DNA from: Paracoccus stylophorae | GTDB taxonomy: Bacteria; Pseudomonadota; Alphaproteobacteria; Rhodobacterales; Rhodobacteraceae | Assembly (NCBI RefSeq): GCF_028553765.1 | Contig: NZ_CP067134.1 | Location: 2,709,001-2,773,000 of the forward strand | Length of the DNA stretch: 64,000 nucleotides | Direction of reading: 5' to 3' | Shown: piece after piece, positions 36,388 to 44,065 of the stretch | Numbering within the stretch: the stretch's first letter is position 1 | How the letters are laid out: each line of letters opens with the position of its first letter | Notes under the pieces: model-generated | The model's input: only the letters and a program-made list of their open reading frames with translations | The model's database searches: none | What the model was told of the DNA's origin: nothing | Program-made: the position numbers and the translations under genes

Positions 36388-37482
36388 TCACGTCCGGGAT
36401 CGTTCCCCGGCGCCGTCCGATTGCGATGCGCCATCGCTGAAAACTGCGCCCGCCCGACGATCCAGCCAGTCCCCGATTGCGGGCGCGCCGGGCGGCAAGG
36501 TCCGGATCGCCGGCTGACAGCGTTCCAGCGCGCGGGCGAAGTCCGCGTCCGGCGTCCGGCCTGACTCGACCTCTTGCCACAGCGCCAGCAGCGCCGCGCC
36601 CTGCGCCGGTGGCAGCAGCCCGAAGATCCGCTCCGCCGCCACGCCCCTGGCCGCGCAGACCCCGGCCGAGCCCTGCGCCGTCCCGCCTGCCAGATACTGC
36701 GACACATCGCCCATGTCGATCTCGACCAGATCGTGGATCAGCAGCATCCGGATCACCCGCCCGATATCGACGCCCGGCCCGGCCCGATCCGCGAAAGCCA
36801 GCGCGGACAGCGCCAGATGCCAGCTGTGTTCGGCGCTGTTCTCGCGCCGCGATCCGTCGATCAGGGTGCTGGCGCGCTGCACCGATTTCAGCCGGTCGGC
36901 CTTGGCCAGAAACCGCAGCCGCGCGCCCAGATCGCCCTGCGGCACGCCCCCCGCCAGCAGGGTTTCGGCGGCCCGCACCGCAGGCGCCCATTCCCGGTGC
37001 AGCCGGGCGGCGCGTCCCGTCGACAGGTTGTCGCGCACGATCCGGACATGATCCGGCAGCGGATCGCTCGCCATCAGCACCTGAAACAGCGGCTGGACGT
37101 GATCCATCCGCTTGGCCTGCACCGCATCGGCGCTGCCTGCCGCCTCGAATTCCTGCCACAGCGACAGCAGCGCCCCACCACCCGGCAAAAGCCCGAAGAT
37201 CCGCCGCGCCGCCGCGGCCTCCTGCCGGGCCAGCGTGGCCGCGTCGTGATCCAGATGGATCGGATGATCGCCCACGTCGATCTCGACCAGATCGTGGATC
37301 AGCAGCATGGCGACGGCGCGATCCGACGCCCCGAACACCAGCGCCCACAGCGCCACGTGCCAGCTGTGTTCGGCGCTGTTTTCCGGCCGCGACAGATCCA
37401 TCAGCACATTCGCGCGGGCGACCGATTTCAGCCGGTCGGCCTCGCGCAGGAACCCGATCCGGCGGGCGATGCCGTCGGCCAT
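36388..37482 (-). CDS. Tandem HD-domain phosphohydrolase (YfbR/HDDC2-like, two copies)
   Basis: A 364-aa protein made of two HD domains. Copy 1 (about 10-155): RLKSVARANVLMDLSRPENSAEHSWHVALWALV, then the metal pair MLLIHDLVEIDVGDH. Copy 2 (about 195-340): RLKSVQRASTLIDGSRRENSAEHSWHLALSALA, then MLLIHDLVEIDMGD. Both copies keep H, HD and D, so both could bind metal and act as 5'-deoxynucleotidases, as HDDC2/YfbR proteins do singly. The family is usually a single domain of about 190 aa. It starts 3 bp after the alpha/beta hydrolase gene's stop, so the two are co-transcribed. Confidence 0.85.
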   Translation of the reverse strand: MADGIARRIGFLREADRLKSVARANVLMDLSRPENSAEHSWHVALWALVFGASDRAVAMLLIHDLVEIDVGDHPIHLDHDAATLARQEAAAARRIFGLLPGGGALLSLWQEFEAAGSADAVQAKRMDHVQPLFQVLMASDPLPDHVRIVRDNLSTGRAARLHREWAPAVRAAETLLAGGVPQGDLGARLRFLAKADRLKSVQRASTLIDGSRRENSAEHSWHLALSALAFADRAGPGVDIGRVIRMLLIHDLVEIDMGDVSQYLAGGTAQGSAGVCAARGVAAERIFGLLPPAQGAALLALWQEVESGRTPDADFARALERCQPAIRTLPPGAPAIGDWLDRRAGAVFSDGASQSDGAGERSRT

Positions 37483-37485
37483 GCC

Positions 37486-38148
37486 TCAGCGCGTGCTTTC
37501 GGTCAGCCGCCGCCGCACATAGGTCTGGACCAGCGAGATCATCGGCTTCATATGCGCCTCGTCGTCGCGGAAAAAGTGGTCCGCGCCCTCGATCTCTTCG
37601 TGGGTGACGGTGATCCCCTTCTGTTCGCGCAGCTTGGCAACCAGCGCATGGGTGTCCTTGGGCGGCGCCACGCGGTCGGCGGTGCCGTTCACGATCAGCC
37701 CCGAGGACGGGCACGGCGCAAGAAAGCTGAAATCATACATGTTGGCAGGCGGCGCCACGCTGATGAAGCCGGTGATCTCGGGGCGGCGCATCAGCAATTG
37801 CATCCCGATCCACGCGCCGAAACTGAACCCCGCGACCCAGCAATGCTTGGAATTGGGGTTCATCGCCTGAAGGTAATCCAGCGCCGAGGCCGCATCCGAC
37901 AATTCGCCCACGCCCTGATCGAATTCGCCCTGGCTGCGCCCGACCCCGCGGAAATTGAACCGCATGACGGTAAAGCCCATCTTGTGAAAGGCGTAATGCA
38001 GGTTATAGACCACGCGATTGTTCATCGTGCCCCCGTATTGCGGGTGGGGGTGCAGGACGATGGCGATGGGGGCGTCGGGCTTGCCGGGCTGCGGGTGATA
38101 GCGGCCTTCAAGACGGCCTTCTGGGCCTGGAAAAATCAGCTCTGGCAT
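37486..38148 (-). CDS. Alpha/beta hydrolase (dienelactone-hydrolase-like)
   Basis: A 220-aa cytosolic hydrolase. Seen: VLHPHPQYGGTMNN (oxyanion His region), RFNFRGVGRSQGEFDQG, nucleophile elbow AGFSFGAWIG with its Ser, an Asp in NGTADRVAPP and a His in GADHFF. The same gene type is often found next to iscR/suf genes in this family, and here it is divergent from iscR. AAGGACGACG precedes the ATG at 38148. Natural substrate unknown. Confidence 0.9.
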   Translation of the reverse strand: MPELIFPGPEGRLEGRYHPQPGKPDAPIAIVLHPHPQYGGTMNNRVVYNLHYAFHKMGFTVMRFNFRGVGRSQGEFDQGVGELSDAASALDYLQAMNPNSKHCWVAGFSFGAWIGMQLLMRRPEITGFISVAPPANMYDFSFLAPCPSSGLIVNGTADRVAPPKDTHALVAKLREQKGITVTHEEIEGADHFFRDDEAHMKPMISLVQTYVRRRLTESTR

Positions 38149-38317
38149 CGTCGTCCTTCTAGGGCTTTGAGGTTCCTTGACGCCTTCGCGTCCGGCTTCT
38201 AGACCAGCATATCTGGGAAGCCAGCGCCGATTGCGCAAGAAACGGGCCTGCGGGGCATAGCCCAGCCTTGCCTTACCCGTCAATGCAGCGGGCGCCAGCC
38301 AGCAAGGGGACCACGCG

Positions 38318-38776
38318 ATGAAACTGTCGACCAAGGGCCGCTACGCGATCATCGCGCTGACCGATCTGGCCATCGCCCGGCAGGGCGAACTGACCTCTCT
38401 GGCCGAGATCGCGAAACGGCAGGACATCTCGCTGCCCTATCTGGAACAGCTTTTCGTGCGGCTGCGCCGCGCCGGTCTGGTCGCCTCGGTGCGCGGGCCG
38501 GGCGGCGGATACCGGCTTGCGCGCGCGCCCGAAACCATCCGCATCGCCGAGGTGCTGGAGGCGGTGGACGAAACCGTCAGCGCCATGCATGTGGGCGGCG
38601 GCGCGACGGGCGGCGTGTCGGGGTCGCGCGCCCAGACCCTGTCGAACCGGCTGTGGGAAAGCCTGTCGGCGCATGTCTATGTCTTCCTGCACAACCACAC
38701 TCTGGCCGATGTGGCGCGCAACCAGCTTCTGCCCTGCCCGGCCCTGCCGCAGATCCTCAGCGTCGTCGACGAATAA
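38318..38776 (+). CDS. iscR: Rrf2-family regulator, IscR-like
   Basis: A 152-aa winged-helix regulator: MKLSTKGRYAIIALTDLAIA, a recognition helix in LAEIAKRQDISLPYLEQLFVRLRRAGLV and a wing SVRGPGGGYRLAR. IscR normally has three cluster-ligating Cys after residue 90; here that loop reads AMHVGGGATGGVSGSRAQ with none. The only Cys is Cys140 in LLPCPAL. A single-Cys iron-responsive IscR is known from Rhodobacter sphaeroides, which fits. No isc/suf genes follow: the next gene is convergent. Confidence 0.87.
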   Translation: MKLSTKGRYAIIALTDLAIARQGELTSLAEIAKRQDISLPYLEQLFVRLRRAGLVASVRGPGGGYRLARAPETIRIAEVLEAVDETVSAMHVGGGATGGVSGSRAQTLSNRLWESLSAHVYVFLHNHTLADVARNQLLPCPALPQILSVVDE

Positions 38777-38805
38777 CCCCGCCGTCAGGGCAGCGCGCGT
38801 TGCCG

Positions 38806-38844
38806 GTGCACGGCCTGTGCACATGCGGTGCCGCCCTAGTGCAC
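38806..38844 (+). repeat. GTGCAC element, copy A
   Basis: Between iscR and the ArsC-like gene. GTGCAC occurs at 38806, 38817 and 38839. The 19 bases at 38817-38835, GTGCACATGCGGTGCCGCC, match the reverse complement of 57061-57079 at 18 of 19 positions, and in both copies another GTGCAC sits 11 bases upstream. Dispersed repeat or regulator site. Confidence 0.7.
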
Positions 38845-38939
38845 GCCATGTGCTGCCGAAAACCCAGCATTTGCAGGGGCTGGACGCCGCGGATCGCACC
38901 CGGCCGCATCACGCAACGCGCGCCCCGTTGCGCGCGTCG

Positions 38940-39308
38940 TCAGGATGTCGCCGCAAGCATCTCGAACACCGCCTCCTTGGGCCGGCACAGCCGCGCGGTT
39001 CCGTCCGGCGCGAAGACCAGCGGCCGTTCGATCGCCTCGGGCCGGGCGGCCATCGCCGCGATCAACCGGTCCTCGGTCAGGCTGCTGTCGGCCAGCCCAA
39101 GCTGTTCATAAGCCGGGCTTTTCCGGCGCAGCAGATCCCGCGCGCCGATCCCCGCCGCCGTCAGCGCCGCGCGCAGTTCCGCCTCGGATGGCGGCTGTTT
39201 CTGATAGTCGCGCACCCGTGGCTGCACCCCCGCCTCGCGCAGCGCCTCCAGCACGAAGCGCGAGGTCGAACATTTCGGATTGTGCCAGATCACCCACGCC
39301 TCGCCCAT
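38940..39308 (-). CDS. ArsC/Spx-family thioredoxin-fold protein (arsenate-reductase-like)
   Basis: A 122-aa protein with the ArsC active-site pattern IWHNPKCSTSRFVLEALREAGV; the single Cys would be the catalytic thiol. The downstream DLLRRKSPAYEQLGL and RPLVFAPDGTARLCRP segments match the ArsC/YffB family in length and order. True arsenate reduction is uncertain because no arsenic genes are near. It starts 5 bp after the stop of the Lrp-type regulator, so the two share a transcript. The ATG at 39308 was preferred over a GTG three codons earlier. Confidence 0.85.
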   Translation of the reverse strand: MGEAWVIWHNPKCSTSRFVLEALREAGVQPRVRDYQKQPPSEAELRAALTAAGIGARDLLRRKSPAYEQLGLADSSLTEDRLIAAMAARPEAIERPLVFAPDGTARLCRPKEAVFEMLAATS

Positions 39309-39313
39309 CGCCC

Positions 39314-39829
39314 TCACCTCGCGGCCTCGGCAATCGGCAGCGCCGATGTCGCCTTGATTTCTTCCATGGATAGCAATGCCGTAACGTTATAGATCCGGAC
39401 CTCGGAAATCAGCGACTGGTAGAACCGGTCATAGGCGCGCGCATTCCTGACCTGCACCTTCAGGATATAGTCGATGTCGCCTGCCAGCCGGTGCGCCTCG
39501 ACCACCTCGGGCCGCTCGCGCAGCGCCTTCAGGAACCGCTGCGCCCAGTCCCGGTCGTGTTCGGCGGTGCGGATCAGCACGAAGAAACAGGCCTCCAGCC
39601 CCAACGCCTCGGGGTTCAGGATCGCCACCTGCCGGCGGATCACCCCGGCCTCGCGCAGCTTGCGAATCCGGTTCCAGACCGGCGTTTTCGACGCGCCCAC
39701 ACGCTCGGCGATCTGGTCCAGCGACAGGCTGGCATCCTGTTGCAGCAGGGACAGGATTTTGCGGTCCACCTCGTCCAGACGGACAGGCGTTTGGGCTTCG
39801 CCCGTCTCTTGCAAAAATTGTTCCGCCAT
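39314..39829 (-). CDS. Lrp/AsnC-family transcriptional regulator
   Basis: A 171-aa regulator: helix-turn-helix LSLDQIAERVGASKTPVWNRIRKLREAGVI (about 35-65) followed by the RAM ligand-binding domain (VEAHRLAGDIDYILKVQVRN). Divergent from the cys operon with a 100-bp shared region that contains an inverted repeat at 39884-39896, so it is the likely cys regulator, responding to a sulfur amino acid or related signal. That role is inferred from position. Confidence 0.92.
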   Translation of the reverse strand: MAEQFLQETGEAQTPVRLDEVDRKILSLLQQDASLSLDQIAERVGASKTPVWNRIRKLREAGVIRRQVAILNPEALGLEACFFVLIRTAEHDRDWAQRFLKALRERPEVVEAHRLAGDIDYILKVQVRNARAYDRFYQSLISEVRIYNVTALLSMEEIKATSALPIAEAAR

Positions 39830-39883
39830 CGCGCCCTCTCCTGCCTGTTCATCCTTATTTCGCCGACCGTATCGCAAAATACC

Positions 39884-39896
39884 AGAACAAAATTCT
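39884..39896. promoter_or_regulatory. Candidate Lrp-type operator
   Basis: AGAACAAAATTCT: the arms AGAA and TTCT flank an AT-rich centre, in an unusually AT-rich stretch of the Lrp/cys intergenic region. Fits the size and style of Lrp/AsnC sites. Position 34-46 bases before the first cys gene's start suggests overlap with its promoter. Confidence 0.4.
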
Positions 39897-39929
39897 ATAT
39901 TGTCCGGACCAACGGAAAGGTCCGAAACG

Positions 39930-40247
39930 ATGAGCAAAGCCTTTACTCCATCCATCGCCCGCCCCGGCGTCATCACCGCCAACGATCTGCGCAAGGGCCA
40001 CAATGTCTGGATGTGCGAAGGCGGCTGGACCGCCGATCCCGCGCAGGCGATCCTGTTCGAGGACGAGGCCATCGCCGATCTGGCGCTGCTGAAGGCGATC
40101 GGACAGGCGGACCTGGTCGTCGGCCCCTATCTGGTCGAGGCACGGCGCGGCCCGAACGGTCCCGAACCAGCCCATTTCCGCGAAACCTTCCGCCAGAATG
40201 GCCCCACCAACCACAACCGCCCGCAGGCCGAGGCCGCCAATGTTTGA
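39930..40247 (+). CDS. DUF2849 domain protein, first gene of the cys operon
   Basis: A 105-aa soluble protein: GVITANDLRKGHNVWMCEGG near the start and ADLVVGPYLVEARR in the middle, matching DUF2849, which is found just before sulfite reductase genes in alphaproteobacteria. GGAAAGG precedes the ATG, within a short inverted repeat (CGGACC at 39905, GGTCCG at 39919) that could fold over the ribosome site. It overlaps cysI by 8 bases. Function unknown; position implies a role in sulfite reduction or siroheme handling. Confidence 0.85.
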   Translation: MSKAFTPSIARPGVITANDLRKGHNVWMCEGGWTADPAQAILFEDEAIADLALLKAIGQADLVVGPYLVEARRGPNGPEPAHFRETFRQNGPTNHNRPQAEAANV

Positions 40248-41898
40248 TGTCCGTCCCGTCGATACCGATTATGTCCAGCATCGCGCCGCGCAGTTCCGCG
40301 CGCAGGTCGCGCGCCGTCTGGACGGCAGCCTGACCGAAGAGGAATTCCGCCCGCTGCGCCTGATGAACGGCGTATATCTGCAACTGCATTCCTACATGCT
40401 GCGCGTCGCCATCCCCTATGGCACGCTGAACCCGGCCAAGCTGCGGATGCTGGCCCATGTCGCGGAACGGTGGGACCGCGGATACGGGCATTTCACCACC
40501 CGCACCAACATCCAGTATCACTGGCCCCGGCTGATCGACATTCCCGACATTCTGGAGGCGCTCGGCTCGGTCGGGATCCATGCGATCCAGACCTCGGGCA
40601 ACACGATCCGCAACATCACCGCCGACGCCTTTGCCGGTGCGGCCGCCGACGAGGTCGAGGACCCGCGCCCCTGGGCCGAGTTATTGCGGCAGTGGTCGAC
40701 CGATCACCCGGAATTCCAGTTCCTGCCGCGCAAGTTCAAGATCGCCGTCTCGGCCGGGGCGCAGGACCGGTCGGTCGTCTCGGCCTATGACATCGGGCTG
40801 CGCATCGTCGAAAAGGACGGGCAGCGCGGCTTTCAGGTGTGGGTCGGCGGCGGGCTGGGGCGGACGCCGATGCTGGGCAAGGTCATCCGCGAGTTTCTGC
40901 CGCAGGCCGATATCCTGCCTTACGTGGAAGCGATCGTTGCGGTCTACAACCGGACAGGCCGGCGCGACAACAAATGGAAGGCGCGCATCAAGATCACCGT
41001 GGCCGAACGCGGGCTGGACACGATGAAGGAAGATGTCGAGGCCGAATTCCTGCGCCGCCGCGCCCTGTTCGACGGCCGCGACCAGAACGTGGTTGAGGAT
41101 TTGCGGACCCGGTTCCTGCCGCCCGATTTCCGCCGCGCGCCGACCGATGCCTATGACGCGGCACGCGCCGCCGATCCCGGTTTCCGGTCGTGGACCGATA
41201 CCAACCTGCACCCGCACCGCGCCGACGGCTATGCCAGCGCGATCATCACGCTGAAGGCGCCGGGCGCCACGCCGGGCGATGCGACGGCGGACCAGATGCG
41301 GCTGGTGGCCGACCTGGCCGAACGGCTCGGCCATGGCGATATCCGGGTGAATTACGACCAGAACCTGATCCTGCCGCATGTGCACAAATCGGATCTGCCG
41401 GAAATCTATGCCGCGCTGCGCCCGGCGGGGCTGGCCACGGCCAATGCCGGCAAGGTGTCCGACATCATCTCGTGCCCCGGCATGGATTACTGCACGCTGG
41501 CCACCGCCCGGTCGATCCCCATCGCGCAGGACATTGCCGATCACGTCCGCGCCCACGGGCTGGAGGATGAGATCGGCAAGCTGAACATCCGCATCTCGGG
41601 CTGCATCAACGCCTGCGGGCATCACCATCTGGGCCATATCGGCATTCTGGGCCTGGACCGGGCCGGGGTCGAGAACTACCAGATCACGCTTGGCGGGGAT
41701 GCCAACGACATCCCTTCCATCGGCCAGCGCGCCGGCGCGGGCTTTCCCGCCGATGAGGTCGTGCCCGCCATCGACCGGCTTCTGCGCGCCTATCTCGAGG
41801 TCCGCGAGGACGAGGACGAGCGGTTCATCGACACCTATCGCCGCGTCGGCCCCGCGCCGTTCAAGGCGGCGCTTTACCCCGAGGGGGCCGATGCTTGA
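40240..41898 (+). CDS. cysI: Sulfite reductase hemoprotein (nitrite/sulfite reductase family)
   Basis: A 552-aa siroheme and [4Fe-4S] enzyme reducing sulfite to sulfide. Both duplicated ferredoxin-like/core modules are visible (HFTTRTNIQYHW and DIRVNYDQNLILPHV). The cluster ligands are in CPGMDYC and CINACGHH near residues 410-460. Length is typical of the ferredoxin- or NADPH-linked single-chain type. The nearby Fpr may provide electrons. It overlaps cysH by 8 bases. No siroheme synthase gene is present in this operon. Confidence 0.95.
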   Translation: MFDVRPVDTDYVQHRAAQFRAQVARRLDGSLTEEEFRPLRLMNGVYLQLHSYMLRVAIPYGTLNPAKLRMLAHVAERWDRGYGHFTTRTNIQYHWPRLIDIPDILEALGSVGIHAIQTSGNTIRNITADAFAGAAADEVEDPRPWAELLRQWSTDHPEFQFLPRKFKIAVSAGAQDRSVVSAYDIGLRIVEKDGQRGFQVWVGGGLGRTPMLGKVIREFLPQADILPYVEAIVAVYNRTGRRDNKWKARIKITVAERGLDTMKEDVEAEFLRRRALFDGRDQNVVEDLRTRFLPPDFRRAPTDAYDAARAADPGFRSWTDTNLHPHRADGYASAIITLKAPGATPGDATADQMRLVADLAERLGHGDIRVNYDQNLILPHVHKSDLPEIYAALRPAGLATANAGKVSDIISCPGMDYCTLATARSIPIAQDIADHVRAHGLEDEIGKLNIRISGCINACGHHHLGHIGILGLDRAGVENYQITLGGDANDIPSIGQRAGAGFPADEVVPAIDRLLRAYLEVREDEDERFIDTYRRVGPAPFKAALYPEGADA

Positions 41899-42622
41899 CG
41901 GAACGCTGGACGGCCGCGCCTGGCGGCTGAACGACCGCTATCGCCACCACGCCGCCTCCGAGGTGCTGCGCCGCGCCGTGGGCGATCCCGATCTGGGCCG
42001 GGTGGCACTAGTGTCGTCTTTCGGGGCGGAATCGGTGGTGCTGCTGCACATGGTCAGCGTCGTGGCGCCGGGCCTGCCGGTCCTGTTCATCGACACGCAG
42101 ATGCTGTTTGCCGAAACGCTGGACTATCAGCGCGCGGTGACGGCCAGACTTGGCCTGACGGACGTGCGGGTGATCCGCGCAGGCGCGGACCGGATCGCGG
42201 CGCGCGACCCCGACGGTAGCCTGCACCGGGTCGATCCCGATGCGTGCTGCGATCTGCGCAAGACGGTCCCGCTGGAACAGGCGCTGGCCGGGTTCGATGC
42301 CTGGATCACCGGGCGCAAGCGGTTTCAGGGCGGCCAGCGCGCGACGCTGGATTTCTTCGAGCCCGAACCGCCGACGCGGCTGCGGGTCAACCCGCTGGCA
42401 CATTGGCGGCCGCAGGATGTGCAGGACTACATGATCGAGAACAACCTGCCGCGTCATCCGCTGATCGCCAAGGGGTATCCGTCGATCGGCTGCGCGCCCT
42501 GCACCTCGGCGGTCGCACCGGGCGAGGATCCGCGCGCGGGCCGCTGGCGCGGCCGCGACAAGACCGAATGCGGCATCCACTTCATCGGCGGCCGGATGAG
42601 CCGCAGAAAGGTCACGGCATGA
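41891..42622 (+). CDS. cysH: Adenylyl-sulfate (APS/PAPS) reductase
   Basis: A 243-aa enzyme reducing activated sulfate to sulfite. The nucleotide loop is VSSFGAESVVLLHMV. The cysteine pairs DACCDLRK and GCAPCTSA are the [4Fe-4S] ligands that mark the APS-reductase type (also able to use PAPS in some members). The catalytic ECGIH sits near the C-terminus. The sulfate activation genes (ATP sulfurylase) are not in this window. Coupled to the next gene by an ATGA overlap. Confidence 0.95.
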   Translation: MLDGTLDGRAWRLNDRYRHHAASEVLRRAVGDPDLGRVALVSSFGAESVVLLHMVSVVAPGLPVLFIDTQMLFAETLDYQRAVTARLGLTDVRVIRAGADRIAARDPDGSLHRVDPDACCDLRKTVPLEQALAGFDAWITGRKRFQGGQRATLDFFEPEPPTRLRVNPLAHWRPQDVQDYMIENNLPRHPLIAKGYPSIGCAPCTSAVAPGEDPRAGRWRGRDKTECGIHFIGGRMSRRKVTA

Positions 42623-43005
42623 GCAGCCAGCCCGAAAACGACCGGATCATCGCCCGCGACGACGGCTTTCATCCCGTGGACGCCGAGGCCGATGTCACCC
42701 TGCCCCCCGACACCGCGCCGGACGAGCTGGTGGATCATCTGCACCGCGCGCTGATCGCCATCGAGTTTCCCGTCTTCTCGGACGGGCGCGGCTTCAGCCT
42801 TGCCCGCCTGCTGCGGGATATGGGATATGAGGGGCGTCTGCGCGCCGTGGGTCGCCTGATCGCCGACCAGTATGCGATGGCGCGCCGGGTCGGCTTCGAC
42901 GAGGTCGAGGTCGCACCCGACATCGCCGACCGCCAGCCGCAGGATCAGTGGCTTGCACGCGCGGACTGGCGCGAATGGGACCATCGGTCGCGCCTTGCCG
43001 GCTGA
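42619..43005 (+). CDS. DUF934 domain protein
   Basis: A 128-aa soluble protein: SDGRGFSLARLLRDMGYEGRLRAVGRLIADQYAMARRVGFDEVEV is the DUF934 signature. It is always found with cysH/cysI in this group and is proposed to assist assimilatory sulfate reduction. The start overlaps the cysH stop by 4 bases (ATGA). Confidence 0.9.
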   Translation: MSSQPENDRIIARDDGFHPVDAEADVTLPPDTAPDELVDHLHRALIAIEFPVFSDGRGFSLARLLRDMGYEGRLRAVGRLIADQYAMARRVGFDEVEVAPDIADRQPQDQWLARADWREWDHRSRLAG

Positions 43006-43057
43006 GCCCCCCTTTCGTTTCGCCGCCAGATCGCCTAGGACATTCAGGAATTGAGAG

Positions 43058-43900
43058 ATGACGCTGGACCTTACCGTGGCCGACGCCGCCCCCAAGACTG
43101 CCAAGAAAACCCAGTCCGATGCCCAGACCGTGACCTCGGTCACGCACTGGACGGACAAGCTGTTCTCGTTTCGCGTGACGCGACCGGCCAGCCTGCGCTT
43201 TCGCTCGGGCGAGTTCGTCATGATCGGTCTGCCGGACGATAACGGCAAGCCGATCCTGCGCGCCTATTCCATCGCCTCGCCCAACTGGGACGATGAGCTG
43301 GAGTTCTATTCCATCAAGGTGCAGGACGGGCCGCTGACCTCGCGGCTGCAACATATCCAGCCGGGCGACCAGATCATCCTGCGTCCCAAACCCGTGGGCA
43401 CGCTTGTTCTGGACGCGCTGCTGCCGGGCAAGCGGCTGTGGTTCCTGGCCACGGGCACCGGCATCGCGCCCTTTGCGTCGCTGATGCGCGATCCCGAAAC
43501 CTATGAACGCTATGAGCAGGTGGTGATGATGCACACCTGCCGCACCGCGGACGAGCTGGCCTATGGTCGCGAACTGGTCGGGGATCTGAAGAACGATCCC
43601 TTGCTGGGCGAGCTTTACGGCAAGGATTTCGCCAGCCGCCTGCTGTATTACCCCACGACCACCCGCGAACAGTCCGCGCAGATGGGCCGGATCACCGACA
43701 ACCTGAACTCGGGCAGGATCTTTCAGGATCTGGGCCTGCCGCCCATCTCGCCGGAAACCGACCGGGCGATGATCTGCGGCAGCCTGGCCTTCAACGTCGA
43801 CGTCAAGGCGGTGCTGGAGGAATTCGGCCTGCGTGAGGGGGCGAATTCGGAACCGCGCGAATTCGTGGTTGAAAAGGCGTTCGTCGGCGAAGGCGTCTGA
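43058..43900 (+). CDS. fpr: Ferredoxin/flavodoxin-NADP reductase
   Basis: A 280-aa FAD enzyme passing electrons between NADPH and ferredoxin. FAD motif RAYSIASPNWDDELEFYSIKV, phosphate loop GPLTSRLQHI, NADP motif LATGTGIAPFASLMRD and the C-terminal ICGSLAFNVDVKAVLEEFG. The first 20 residues are a variable Lys/Thr-rich extension. It lies 52 bp after DUF934 in the same direction, so sulfite reductase is a likely electron acceptor through ferredoxin. A strong hairpin follows. Confidence 0.94.
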   Translation: MTLDLTVADAAPKTAKKTQSDAQTVTSVTHWTDKLFSFRVTRPASLRFRSGEFVMIGLPDDNGKPILRAYSIASPNWDDELEFYSIKVQDGPLTSRLQHIQPGDQIILRPKPVGTLVLDALLPGKRLWFLATGTGIAPFASLMRDPETYERYEQVVMMHTCRTADELAYGRELVGDLKNDPLLGELYGKDFASRLLYYPTTTREQSAQMGRITDNLNSGRIFQDLGLPPISPETDRAMICGSLAFNVDVKAVLEEFGLREGANSEPREFVVEKAFVGEGV

Positions 43901-43924
43901 CCCTACGTTTTCCGAATGATCGTG

Positions 43925-43952
43925 AAAGGACGCGGCATGGGCTGCGCCCTTT
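43925..43952 (+). terminator. Intrinsic terminator of the cys-fpr operon
   Basis: AAAGG-A-CGCGGC (43925-43936), loop ATGG, GCTGCG-C-CCTTT (43941-43952): 12 positions with one mismatch and one G-T pair, followed by TTCCG and starting 25 bases after the fpr stop. Confidence 0.7.
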
Positions 43953-44065
43953 TCCGTGGCTTCATTCGGCACAATTCCGCCCGGCTCACGCGGTTGTTTG
44001 GAACGCCCCGCGCGGCGGGCTGTTAGACACGCAGCATTGCCGAGTCATCACCAGGGGAAGCCTTC

